Shown in pieces: positions 1 to 6,255 of a stretch of DNA of 6,811 bases (the stretch's first letter is position 1; the number at the start of each line of letters is the position of its first letter). The DNA comes from Prevotellaceae bacterium (GTDB lineage: Bacteria > Bacteroidota > Bacteroidia > Bacteroidales > UBA932). The translations under genes were made by a program, and so were the position numbers. The notes under the pieces are model-generated. The model was not told where the DNA came from. It worked only from the letters and a program-made list of their open reading frames with translations, and did not search any database. The DNA is taken from NCBI GenBank assembly GCA_031259655.1, contig JAIRLF010000043.1, positions 1-6,811 on the forward strand, written 5' to 3'.

Positions 1-300
1 AGTTACAACAGAAACGGTTTTCCCGTTTAAATTCTGTTTATGTTTCCTTTCCTTCGGTGTAGCATCTGTCCACGAAACATCGGAAAACGATTTCAAAACT
101 TCAAATTCTTTATTTTGAACCTTACCGTCAACCTTACGGATTAATGTTCCGTTAGCAGTTTGGAACAGTTTTACCCGTTCATCTTTTTTACCTTTTCCGG
201 CGACAATCTTTGTGAGAATGCCGTCTTCGTACCTTTCGATTTCTCTCTTTCCACCAATGTTCTTGTTGGCAGTTACTTTGAAACTAAAAATTTTTACCAT
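1..300 (-). CDS. Unrecognised lysine-rich protein, N-terminal part (runs off the left edge)
   Basis: An open frame begins with ATG at 298-300 and reads leftward for 100 codons to base 1 without a stop, so the C-terminus is outside the window. The protein starts MVKIFSFKVTANKNIGGKRE. It has about 22 Lys/Arg against 12 Asp/Glu in the visible part, with no signal peptide, no membrane segment and no motif I recognise. The alternating hydrophobic/charged pattern (for example RVKLFQTANGTLIRKVDGK) suggests beta strands. It is divergent from the WYL regulator and shares its 246-bp upstream region. A good -7 box (384-391) would give a leader of about 80 nt containing a 7-bp repeat next to the ATG. Codon use resembles the neighbours. 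That it is a real gene is well supported by start, frame and promoter. No function is assigned; a target of the WYL regulator is only an inference from position. Confidence 0.75.
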   Translation of the reverse strand, partial: MVKIFSFKVTANKNIGGKREIERYEDGILTKIVAGKGKKDERVKLFQTANGTLIRKVDGKVQNKEFEVLKSFSDVSWTDATPKERKHKQNLNGKTVSVVT

Positions 301-304
301 AAAT

Positions 305-339
305 AAATCCTAAAATCTAAAATCCTAAATCTAAAATCT
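305..339. repeat. Five tandem 7-bp repeats in the leader of the left gene
   Basis: Five consecutive heptamers can be read: AAATCCT, AAAATCT, AAAATCC, TAAATCT, AAAATCT. A further degenerate piece (TTAAATCTT) follows. The array ends 4 bp before the minus-strand ATG at 300, so it would be transcribed as the last part of the 5' leader, reading AGATTTT-type units. It is AT-rich and unlikely to fold. The similar-style (TTAGTTN)n heptamers at 6525-6658 suggest that 7-bp-period repeats are a habit of this genome. Confidence 0.8.
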
Positions 340-383
340 TATTAAATCTTATGTCAAAGAACATTTACATCGAAATGCGAGTA

Positions 384-391
384 CAAAAGTA
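384..391 (-). promoter_or_regulatory. Bacteroidota -7 box for the left gene
   Basis: On the minus strand the bases read TACTTTTG, an exact match to TAnnTTTG, the Bacteroidota sigma-ABfr -7 consensus. Transcription would start near 377-380, giving a leader of about 80 nt before the ATG at 300. A TTTG at 406-409 is only 14 bp upstream, shorter than the usual 17-23 bp, so there is no well-placed -33 element. The promoter may therefore be weak or depend on an activator. Confidence 0.5.
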
Positions 392-397
392 GTGGGG

Positions 398-417
398 AAA
401 TACGCCAAAATACGTCA
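398..417. promoter_or_regulatory. 10-bp direct repeat upstream of the left promoter
   Basis: AAATACGCCA is followed directly by AAATACGTCA (9 of 10 identical), spaced one helical turn apart. The pair lies 6 bp beyond the minus-strand -7 box, where a -33 element or an activator would sit. It could be a tandem regulator site; the regulator is unknown. Confidence 0.35.
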
Positions 418-442
418 TGGTCTAAAAAAAATTTCATTAAAG

Positions 443-464
443 CAAACAATTATTTGACTGTTTG
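443..464. promoter_or_regulatory. Dyad CAAACA-N10-TGTTTG between the divergent promoters
   Basis: Six-base perfect arms at 443-448 and 459-464 are separated by 10 bp, so arm centres are 16 bp apart. The site lies between the two divergent promoters. Its size suits a dimeric regulator such as the adjacent WYL protein, but arms of this length in AT-rich DNA can occur by chance. Confidence 0.25.
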
Positions 465-523
465 TTTCATCTGTTATTTCGGCAATCGTTTTTTTCCTGA
501 GGTCCTCATATAATATTTATTAT

Positions 524-531
524 TAATTTTG
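524..531 (+). promoter_or_regulatory. Bacteroidota -7 box for the WYL regulator gene
   Basis: TAATTTTG matches TAnnTTTG exactly. Transcription would start near 535-538, leaving a very short leader (about 10 nt) before the ATG at 547. This argues against the in-frame TTG at 529 as the start, because that codon lies inside the promoter. No convincing TTTG -33 element is present 17-23 bp upstream. Confidence 0.45.
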
Positions 532-538
532 CGCAAAA
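527..538. promoter_or_regulatory. 12-bp perfect palindrome over the WYL-gene transcription start
   Basis: TTTTGCGCAAAA is a perfect palindrome overlapping the last five bases of the -7 box and the predicted start site. A protein bound here would block transcription, so it is a candidate autoregulatory operator for the WYL protein. Complementarity does not extend into the flanks. Confidence 0.35.
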
Positions 539-546
539 AATATGTT

Positions 547-1452
547 ATGTCCAATAATGCAATTACAAAACGGCACAGTTTCATAATCAAAAAGATAAAA
601 AAAGCCAAACGTGTCACATTTGAAGAGATTAATGATTATTTGCAACGTGAATCGGAGATAGACGGTTATTATGACTATACTGTTTCCATGCGCACGTTCT
701 CGCGCGATTTGGCTGATATAGGCACTATTTACGGGATTTATATCAAATATGATTTTTCGGGGAAATTCTATTATATCGAAGAAGAAGACGACCCCGAAAC
801 CAACGACCGTATGTTCGAAGCTTTCGACATGTACCATGTGTTGAAAGTATATGAACGTCACTCGCCTTATTTCCATTTGGAAAAACGCAGTTCACAGGGC
901 GCCGAACATCTTCTCGGTTTGCTGTACGCCGTCAAAAACAGTCGGCAAATAAGGTTTAACTACCGGAAATATTACAAAGAGCATCACGAAAGCCGGACAG
1001 TAGAGCCGTTGACTTTGAAAGAGTTTAAAAGCCGGTGGTATATTTTCGCGAAAGACCTCTACGACGGGAAAATCAAATGTTATGCATTAGACCGCATTTC
1101 CGATATGGAAATAAGCGATATAGAATTTGTTCCCGACGAACATTTCGACGTGAACGAAGAACTCAAATACTGTTTTGGGATAATATCTCCCAACGCCGAT
1201 AAACCAAGCAAAGTTGTTTTGTCGTTCGATTCGTTTCAAGGAAAATATGCCAAATCGTTGCCTTTGCACGACACGCAGGAAATTATCAAAGATACGGACG
1301 ACGAACTCCAAATCAGCCTTACCGTCTATCTTACGCACGATTTCCTGATGGAACTGCTATCGTATGGCAATACAGTCAAAATTATCGAACCCAAATCGTT
1401 GATAGAAGATTTGAAAAACATCTACAAAAGCGCATTGGAACAATACGATTGA
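547..1452 (+). CDS. WYL-domain transcriptional regulator (wHTH-WYL-WCX)
   Basis: This 301-residue protein has the three-part layout of WYL regulators, DNA-binding proteins of the cytoplasm whose WYL domain senses a ligand, often nucleotide- or nucleic-acid-like. Residues 8-75 form a winged helix-turn-helix; the likely recognition helix is near SMRTFSRDLADIGTIYGI (47-64). The WYL domain spans about 118-190, with the signature as W164-Y165-I166 in KSRWYIFAKD and the conserved ALDRI at 180-184. A WCX-like C-terminal domain runs from about 220 to 295. The start is ATG 547, because an upstream TTG at 529 lies inside the promoter. It is divergent from an unknown gene and convergent with the uvrA operon (95 bp apart). 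Family members include PafBC (DNA damage) and BrxR/CapW (phage-defence repressors); which role applies here cannot be told. Domain assignment is firm, ligand and targets are unknown. Confidence 0.9.
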   Translation: MSNNAITKRHSFIIKKIKKAKRVTFEEINDYLQRESEIDGYYDYTVSMRTFSRDLADIGTIYGIYIKYDFSGKFYYIEEEDDPETNDRMFEAFDMYHVLKVYERHSPYFHLEKRSSQGAEHLLGLLYAVKNSRQIRFNYRKYYKEHHESRTVEPLTLKEFKSRWYIFAKDLYDGKIKCYALDRISDMEISDIEFVPDEHFDVNEELKYCFGIISPNADKPSKVVLSFDSFQGKYAKSLPLHDTQEIIKDTDDELQISLTVYLTHDFLMELLSYGNTVKIIEPKSLIEDLKNIYKSALEQYD

Positions 1453-1547
1453 AATGAGTTAAGACAGGTGAAAATAATCCCTGCCAATTTGAAATATACT
1501 CTCAGCCGTTCATTGTTCAGATTTTATTTATTTCGCTTCTCTCAGCA

Positions 1548-2558
1548 TCATCGTAACACGAGATTCGTTTTCAATTCGCAGCAAAGTTCATAGACAGAGT
1601 GAAATTTTTTTTTCACATTTTCGTTTTTGTATATCAACTTGCCGTTGATAGCCTCGACGGTTATTTCGGCTTTGTCCGCGACTTTAAATCCCAGACGATT
1701 AAGAGCTTTTGTAAGCCAGAATCCGGTATATTCGTCATCGTATACGAGAGATATTTGCCTTGAGAGATTAATTCCGGCATCGACGATTCCGGTGTTATAA
1801 TCGAAAGATATTCCGGTATTTTCGAATATATCGGCGAAACCGCGTTTGAGAGCAAAATCTTCGGGAGCGCCCTGTTCGAGGTTTTCGGATGTCATTATCC
1901 ACAACACATCTGCAAGACGTATAGCGATGTCCATATCGTGAGCCGAAAGTATTATCGTTTTCTTTTCGTTCCATGCCAGATTCCTGAGCAACAAGAGTAT
2001 TTCGAACTTATTCGGAAGGTCGAGGAAAGCGACAGGTTCATCAAGAATAATGACCGGCGTATCTTGCGCCAGAGTTCGGGCAATCATAACGCGCTGCAGT
2101 TCACCGTCGCTTATTTCGTTGATATTTTCGTTTGCGAGATGCGAAACGCCGGCGTTTTTTATCGCGTCGCAGACAATCTGTTTATCAGCGTTGTCTAACG
2201 AACCGAGCCAGTTTGTGTACGAATATCTGCCTAAGGACACAAGGTTGAAGACCGTCATATTTGCAATATTCGGTTTTTCGGTTGACACAAAACTGATTAG
2301 AGACGATTTTTCTTTCTGTGAATATTGCGATATATCCTTATCCATCAATTTCAATTCGCCCGAAATGGGAGGTTGTAAACCTGCCAATGTCCTCAACAAA
2401 GTGCTTTTACCTACTCCGTTTCTGCCAAACAGGACAATTAGTCCGGAGTGATTTATTACCGAAGACATTACCGGAAATTTCCCGTTTTTGCCGGAACTTT
2501 CGTATCCTATCCGGAGGTTTTTGAACGATATATTATTTGTTATTGTATTCATATTCAT
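1548..2558 (-). CDS. FecE/FhuC/BtuD-type iron-complex ABC transporter ATPase
   Basis: This 336-residue cytoplasmic ATPase should power uptake of an iron complex (siderophore, haem) or cobalamin through a FecCD-type permease. Visible motifs: Walker A GRNGVGKST (45-53), signature ISDGELQR (149-156) in place of LSGGQ, Walker B VIILDEP (169-175), D-loop FLDLP (178-182) and the switch His in SAHD (207). The Q-loop region reads FVSTEKPNIANMTV with no glutamine; I recall this and the SDGE signature from Bacteroidota members of the family. Residues from about 250 to 336 are a C-terminal extension beyond the usual ~255-residue ATPase. ATG 2556-2558 is preferred, 13 nt after the uvrA stop; ATG 2550-2552 is also possible, while a TTG at 2580-2582 would overlap uvrA. 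It is the last gene of the uvrA operon. No permease or binding protein is in view. The substrate is not determinable. Confidence 0.88.
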   Translation of the reverse strand: MNMNTITNNISFKNLRIGYESSGKNGKFPVMSSVINHSGLIVLFGRNGVGKSTLLRTLAGLQPPISGELKLMDKDISQYSQKEKSSLISFVSTEKPNIANMTVFNLVSLGRYSYTNWLGSLDNADKQIVCDAIKNAGVSHLANENINEISDGELQRVMIARTLAQDTPVIILDEPVAFLDLPNKFEILLLLRNLAWNEKKTIILSAHDMDIAIRLADVLWIMTSENLEQGAPEDFALKRGFADIFENTGISFDYNTGIVDAGINLSRQISLVYDDEYTGFWLTKALNRLGFKVADKAEITVEAINGKLIYKNENVKKKFHSVYELCCELKTNLVLR

Positions 2559-2571
2559 TTTGTGTACTTGT

Positions 2572-5394
2572 TTAATTACCAAGTATTTTCTTGAGAAATT
2601 TCGCCGTATAACCCTTCATTTTCCGTACTATTTCCTCCGGAGCGCCGGTGCAAAGCACTTCGCCACCGCCTGCGCCGCCTTCCAAGCCCATATCGATGAT
2701 ATAATCCGCCGTTTTAATCACATCGAGATTATGTTCTATCACCACTATCGTGTTTCCCCTGTCTACCAATTTATTGAGGACACCCAGCAAGACTCTGACA
2801 TCTTCGAAATGCAAACCCGTAGTCGGTTCGTCGAGGATATAAAATGTCTTACCTGTGTCGCGTTTAGAGAGTTCGCCTGCGAGTTTCACACGCTGACTTT
2901 CGCCGCCCGAAAGCGTAGTGCTTGGTTGTCCGAGTTTCACATAGCCTAAACCCACGTCATACAGGGTTTTGATATACTGATATATCGACGGAATGTTTTC
3001 GAAAAATTTGCAGGCTTCTTCAACCGTCATATCAAGAACATCGTTGATACTCTTACCTTTATATTTGACTTCCAGCGTTTCCCTGTTGTATCGTTTGCCA
3101 CCGCAATTTTTACAGGTAACATACACATCGGGCAAAAAATTCATTTCGATAATTTGTACGCCTGCGCCTCTACATTCCTCACATCTACCGCCTTTTATGT
3201 TGAAAGAAAAGCGTCCGGACTTGTATCCTCTGATTTTCGCTTCGGAGGTAGCTTCGAACAATTTGCGAATATGAGAAAACACATTAGTGTAAGTCGCAGG
3301 ATTAGAACGTGGCGTACGTCCAATAGGCGACTGGTTGACTTCCACGACCTTGTCTATCAGTTCCATGCCCGATATTGATTTGTAAGGTAGAGGGTCTTTC
3401 AAACTGCGATAGAAATGTTTACTGAGAATAGGATGCAAAGTTTCGTTTATCAACGAAGATTTCCCGCTTCCCGAAACTCCTGTAACGCAGATAAATTTAC
3501 CCAATGGAAATTCTACGTTCACATTTTTCAAATTGTTACCTGTAGCGCCTTTGAGAATGATTGATTTTCCGGAACCTTTTCTGCGTTTTTTCGGTATCTC
3601 AATTCGTTTTCTATGGTCGAGATACTGTGCTGTCAGCGAGTCGCCCTTAAGAATGAGGGAAGGATGCCCTTCATTTATCACTTCTCCGCCGTGTTCTCCG
3701 GCAAACGGTCCAATATCAACAAGATAATCGGCAGAGCGTATCATTTCTTCGTCGTGTTCGACCACGATTACCGAATTTTCGGCGTCGCGAAGCTGTTTCA
3801 GCGAATTTATCAGTTTCAGATTGTCCCGCTGATGCAATCCAATACTCGGTTCGTCAAGTATATACAGTACGTTCACCAATTGAGAGCCGATTTGCGTAGC
3901 AAGGCGTATTCGTTGACTTTCTCCGCCCGAAAGCGAGCGTGTACTTCTGTTCAACGAAAGATAATTCAAACCAACATCATTCAGAAATCTCAACCGGATA
4001 CATATTTCTTTCAATATTTCCGAAGCAATCATTTTCTGTTTTTTAGTCAGCAGATTGTCTATCCCCGAATAAAAATCGTGCAGTTCGCCTATGCTCATTG
4101 CAGCAATTTCGGCGATATTTTTGCCGGCGATACGGAAATAAAGAGCTTCTTTTTTCAACCGCGTGCCGTCACATTCGGGGCATTTCACATATCTTATATA
4201 ACGTTCGGTTTGTTTAGCCTCCGATTCCTCCTTTTCCGCCGATGCGGGGTCGTACAAAATGTTCAGCAATCCCTCGAAATTAAGCAAATAGGAAGATATA
4301 ACTCCGGCTGAATTTTCGATTTTCAATGGTTCTTCCGTTCCATAAAGAATGATGTTCATCGCGTCTTCGGGGATGTCCCTAATCTTGTCGTCGAGGCTAA
4401 AATTATATTTGCGGGCAATAGACAGCAGTTTTGCGAAAATTATATTATCTCTGTAAGCGCCAAGCGGAATAATACCTCCTTTTTTTATGCTGATTTCAAG
4501 ATTGGGAATAATTTTGTTGATATCGACTTCGGGGATGACGCCCAGACCGTTACAGCGTGGACAGGCTCCCTGCGGAGAGTTGAACGAAAAATTGTGAGGA
4601 GCAGGTTCGACGTATGAAATTCCGGTCGTCGGGCACATCAACATCCGGCTGTAGTAGCAAGTTTCATCGTTCTCCATATCGAGAACCATAGTTATGCCTT
4701 TGCCGTGTTTCATCGACAGCGAAATGGATTCTTTCAACCTGTTTTCGAGTTTTTTTGATGGAATCAATTTGTCGATAAGTATTTCGATAAAGTGAGTTTT
4801 GTAACGGTCGAGTCTCATCCCTTCGCTTAACTCCCTCATTTCGCCGTCTATTCGCACCCAATTGAATCCTTTTTTACCCCATTGCTCGAAAAGTTCTTTG
4901 TAATGTCCTTTCCTTCCACGGATTAGAGGAACAAGTATAGCCGTCTTTTTATCGGCAAACTTGTCGAGAATCATTTCTACAATTTGATTATCGGTGTATT
5001 TAACCATCGGTTCACCTGTCATATATGAGTATGCAATTCCTGCCCGAGCATACAACAGACGTAGAAAATCGTATATTTCGGTAATCGTTCCTACGGTCGA
5101 ACGCGGGTTTTTATTGGTTGTCTTCTGCTCTATGGATATAACCGGACTAAGCCCTGTGATATACTCTACATCAGGACGTTCGGGAACGCCCATAAATTGC
5201 CGCGCATAAGCCGACATCGTTTCCATATACCGTCGTTGCCCTTCGGCGTATATCGTATCGAACGCTAACGACGACTTGCCGCTCCCGCTCAATCCTGTTA
5301 TTACTGTAAGTTTATTTCTTGGTATAGCGACACTTATGTTCTTCAAATTATGTACCCGCGCTCCGACAACTTTTATTTCTTTTTCTTCGCTCAT
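2572..5394 (-). CDS. uvrA: UvrABC system protein A (excision nuclease damage-recognition ATPase)
   Basis: UvrA dimerises, finds bulky DNA lesions, and loads UvrB in nucleotide excision repair. The 940-residue protein is full length for the family and carries two ABC modules. Module 1 has Walker [10 protein letters not shown] (34-42), signature LSGGESQR (488-495), Walker B YILDEP (511-516) and EHD (546-548). Module 2 has Walker [10 protein letters not shown] (639-647), LSGGESQR (828-835), [11 protein letters not shown] (852-862) and EHN (887-889). The UvrB-binding region lies around 120-250. The C-terminal zinc finger is complete (C738, C741, C761, C764; CxxC-x19-CxxC). The first finger has C254, C278 and C281 but Thr257 where E. 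coli UvrA has the second cysteine. A CPEC pair is at 405-408. The start is ATG 5392-5394; the preceding TTG is unlikely. A good promoter lies 31 bp upstream. The ABC ATPase gene follows 13 nt after the stop, implying one transcript. Confidence 0.98.
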   Translation of the reverse strand: MSEEKEIKVVGARVHNLKNISVAIPRNKLTVITGLSGSGKSSLAFDTIYAEGQRRYMETMSAYARQFMGVPERPDVEYITGLSPVISIEQKTTNKNPRSTVGTITEIYDFLRLLYARAGIAYSYMTGEPMVKYTDNQIVEMILDKFADKKTAILVPLIRGRKGHYKELFEQWGKKGFNWVRIDGEMRELSEGMRLDRYKTHFIEILIDKLIPSKKLENRLKESISLSMKHGKGITMVLDMENDETCYYSRMLMCPTTGISYVEPAPHNFSFNSPQGACPRCNGLGVIPEVDINKIIPNLEISIKKGGIIPLGAYRDNIIFAKLLSIARKYNFSLDDKIRDIPEDAMNIILYGTEEPLKIENSAGVISSYLLNFEGLLNILYDPASAEKEESEAKQTERYIRYVKCPECDGTRLKKEALYFRIAGKNIAEIAAMSIGELHDFYSGIDNLLTKKQKMIASEILKEICIRLRFLNDVGLNYLSLNRSTRSLSGGESQRIRLATQIGSQLVNVLYILDEPSIGLHQRDNLKLINSLKQLRDAENSVIVVEHDEEMIRSADYLVDIGPFAGEHGGEVINEGHPSLILKGDSLTAQYLDHRKRIEIPKKRRKGSGKSIILKGATGNNLKNVNVEFPLGKFICVTGVSGSGKSSLINETLHPILSKHFYRSLKDPLPYKSISGMELIDKVVEVNQSPIGRTPRSNPATYTNVFSHIRKLFEATSEAKIRGYKSGRFSFNIKGGRCEECRGAGVQIIEMNFLPDVYVTCKNCGGKRYNRETLEVKYKGKSINDVLDMTVEEACKFFENIPSIYQYIKTLYDVGLGYVKLGQPSTTLSGGESQRVKLAGELSKRDTGKTFYILDEPTTGLHFEDVRVLLGVLNKLVDRGNTIVVIEHNLDVIKTADYIIDMGLEGGAGGGEVLCTGAPEEIVRKMKGYTAKFLKKILGN

Positions 5395-5424
5395 CAAACT
5401 ATGTCTGTTAATTTTTTAAGGTTG

Positions 5425-5457
5425 CAAAGATAATGTTTTTTTTTATACCGGCTCAAA
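5425..5457 (-). promoter_or_regulatory. Bacteroidota promoter of the uvrA operon
   Basis: On the minus strand TTTG (5454-5457) is followed after 21 bp by TATCTTTG (5425-5432). This fits the Bacteroidota consensus TTTG-N17-23-TAnnTTTG well and is the best promoter in the window. Transcription would begin near 5418-5421, giving a leader of about 25 nt before the uvrA ATG. No LexA-like site is obvious next to it. Confidence 0.75.
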
Positions 5458-5629
5458 TTATACTCATAAACCGATATGAAATAAGTCATTTTGCCGACAA
5501 GATAACAAACAATTCGGAAGATTTATCTCACGCAAACTTGCGTTATTCGACACTAATCATATTCTGTAATTTCGACTGCGGGAAACGCAATAAATAAATA
5601 TCTGAAATTCTGTTTTTCAACGCGACAGC
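5458..5629. other. Gene-free gap between uvrA promoter and the 21-bp array
   Basis: About 170 bp of AT-rich DNA in which I find no credible gene start or TAnnTTTG box on either strand. The one structure is an imperfect 14-bp palindrome at 5530-5543 (ACGCAA-AC-TTGCGT). Its half-site resembles the GACGCAA arms of the large palindromes at 6072-6388 and may be a decayed relative. Confidence 0.5.
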
Positions 5630-5818
5630 AGCATGCGCAAAAGTTTTTTTAGCATGCGCAAAAGTTTTTTTAGCATGCGCAAAATGTTTTTTAGCATGCG
5701 CAAAATGTTTTTTAGCGTGCGCAAAATGTTTTTTAGCATGCGCAAAAAGTTTTTTAGCGTGCGCAAAATGTTTTTTAGCATGCGCAAAAGTTTTTTTAGC
5801 ATGCGCAAAATGTTTTTT
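5630..5818. repeat. Nine-copy 21-bp tandem repeat (phased A/T tracts)
   Basis: Nine contiguous units of exactly 21 bp start at 5630, 5651, 5672, 5693, 5714, 5735, 5756, 5777 and 5798. Each is AGC(A/G)TGCGC, then four or five A, then a G or TG, then six or seven T. Three variants of the centre exist: AAAAG in copies 1, 2 and 8; AAAATG in 3, 4, 5, 7 and 9; AAAAAG in 6. Copies 5 and 7 also carry GCGTGC instead of GCATGC. There are no spacers, so this is not a CRISPR array. The unit is a multiple of three, so several frames stay open across it and give spurious heptad proteins; one frame on each strand is stopped in every unit. I find no start signal or promoter for any of these frames. Confidence 0.95.
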
Positions 5819-5834
5819 GGAACTCCCAAAAAAC
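5812..5834. repeat. Small hairpin closing the 21-bp array
   Basis: GTTTTTTGG (5812-5820) and CCAAAAAAC (5826-5834) are perfect 9-bp inverted arms around a 5-nt loop. The left arm is the end of the ninth 21-bp unit, so the array terminates in a foldable structure. Confidence 0.6.
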
Positions 5835-5926
5835 TTAAGGGCATACTTGCCGATTATCCTGAAATACACAGCGAGCTTCACCCCTGCAATGACGACGATT
5901 TCGGTCTTTTGATACAACCCCATCGA

Positions 5927-6007
5927 CGACATTTTCGACACCCTCGACAACCCTCCCTGATTATGTTGTTGTTGTGTGGGTTGTCGAGGGCGTCGTCGAA
6001 AATGTCG
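5927..6007. repeat. Long inverted repeat at the left edge of the REP-like block
   Basis: The left arm 5927-5953 (CGACATTTTCGACACCC... ending CGACAACCC) is complementary to the right arm 5978-6007 (GGGTTGTCGAGGG... ending GAAAATGTCG). There is one 3-bp insertion and a G:T-compatible difference, and a 24-nt loop (5954-5977). The right arm is also the beginning of composite copy A and of the 12-bp tandem repeat, so the left arm is an inverted copy of that module. Confidence 0.85.
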
Positions 6008-6187
6008 CCGAAAATGTCGTCGAAAATGTCGCCGAAAATGTCGCCGAAAATGTCGTCGAGGAGACGCCGAGGAGACGCAAAATATTGCGTCTCTACATCG
6101 AACAATGCTGTGGTCGCCGAGGGTGTCGCATTTGTAGAGACGCAATATTTTGCGTCTCATTGCGTCTCATTGCGTCTCCACGTAGAT
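5978..6187. repeat. REP/BIME-like composite element, copy A
   Basis: A 210-bp composite made of a GGGTTGTCGAGGG head, a 12-bp tandem stretch, a large hairpin, and a 10-bp repeat tail ending CACGTAGAT. The hairpin has perfect 26-bp arms at 6072-6097 and 6133-6158 around a 35-nt loop. Each arm is itself a near-palindrome (GAGACGCAA ... TTGCGTCTC followed by TACA), so alternative folds exist. The tail has three units of TTGCGTCTC(A/C). It aligns with copy B at about 92% over shared positions. I know of no gene in it; the frames through it encode low-complexity RRKILRLY- or ETQYFAS-type peptides typical of translated palindromes. The repeat is reminiscent of REP elements moved by RAYT transposases; none is encoded here. 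Confidence 0.9.
5992..6063. repeat. 12-bp tandem repeat GTCGYCGAAAAT, five copies plus a decayed sixth
   Basis: Units begin at 5992, 6004, 6016, 6028 and 6040 and are identical except for C/T at position 5. A sixth at 6052 has drifted (GTCGTCGAGGAG). Copy B keeps only one full unit and the degenerate one, so this array has expanded or contracted by exactly 48 bp between the copies. Confidence 0.92.
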
Positions 6188-6216
6188 TATGGCGTTTGCG
6201 AACATATCCCCGCTCT

Positions 6217-6255
6217 TTCGTTATTGCGAAGGCGCAGCGCCCTCGCAATAACGAA
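6217..6255. repeat. Strong hairpin between the composite copies
   Basis: Arms TTCGTTATTGCGAAGGCGC (6217-6235) and GCGCCCTCGCAATAACGAA (6237-6255) pair over 19 bp with a single mismatch, around a minimal loop. The stem would be very stable in RNA or single-stranded DNA. Its (CGTTATTGCGAGGGCGC) style resembles dispersed REP-type palindromes. It is not followed by a T tract, so a classical terminator role is not supported. Confidence 0.88.

Noticed and set aside
529..546. TTG at 529 as start of the WYL protein
   Set aside because: It lies within the TAATTTTG promoter box; ATG 547 is downstream, in frame, and leads directly into the HTH domain.
1453..1547. Bidirectional terminator between the convergent WYL gene and the ABC ATPase gene
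   Set aside because: Only a 4-bp CAGG/CCTG stem is visible and no T tract follows on either strand.
2488..2949. Plus-strand frames antisense to uvrA and the ABC ATPase gene
   Set aside because: Shadow frames of strongly conserved minus-strand genes; no family resemblance or promoter.
5630..5818. CRISPR array
   Set aside because: Units are contiguous 21-mers with no spacers, and no cas genes are present.
5617..5844. Leucine-rich LRMLKKL/LRMLKNI minus-strand frame resembling a cationic amphipathic helix
   Set aside because: It is an off-frame reading of the 21-bp array. No upstream promoter was seen, and the same DNA gives regular heptads in other frames because 21 is a multiple of 7 codons.
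5543..6160. 205-codon minus-strand frame with FAHAKK(T/H/L) heptads and RHFR repeats
   Set aside because: It starts inside a REP-like palindrome, has no promoter, and consists of translated 21-, 12- and 10-bp repeats. The A/G change in copies 5 and 7 is synonymous in this frame, but also in a plus-strand frame (ACAKxFL), so it is not evidence of coding.
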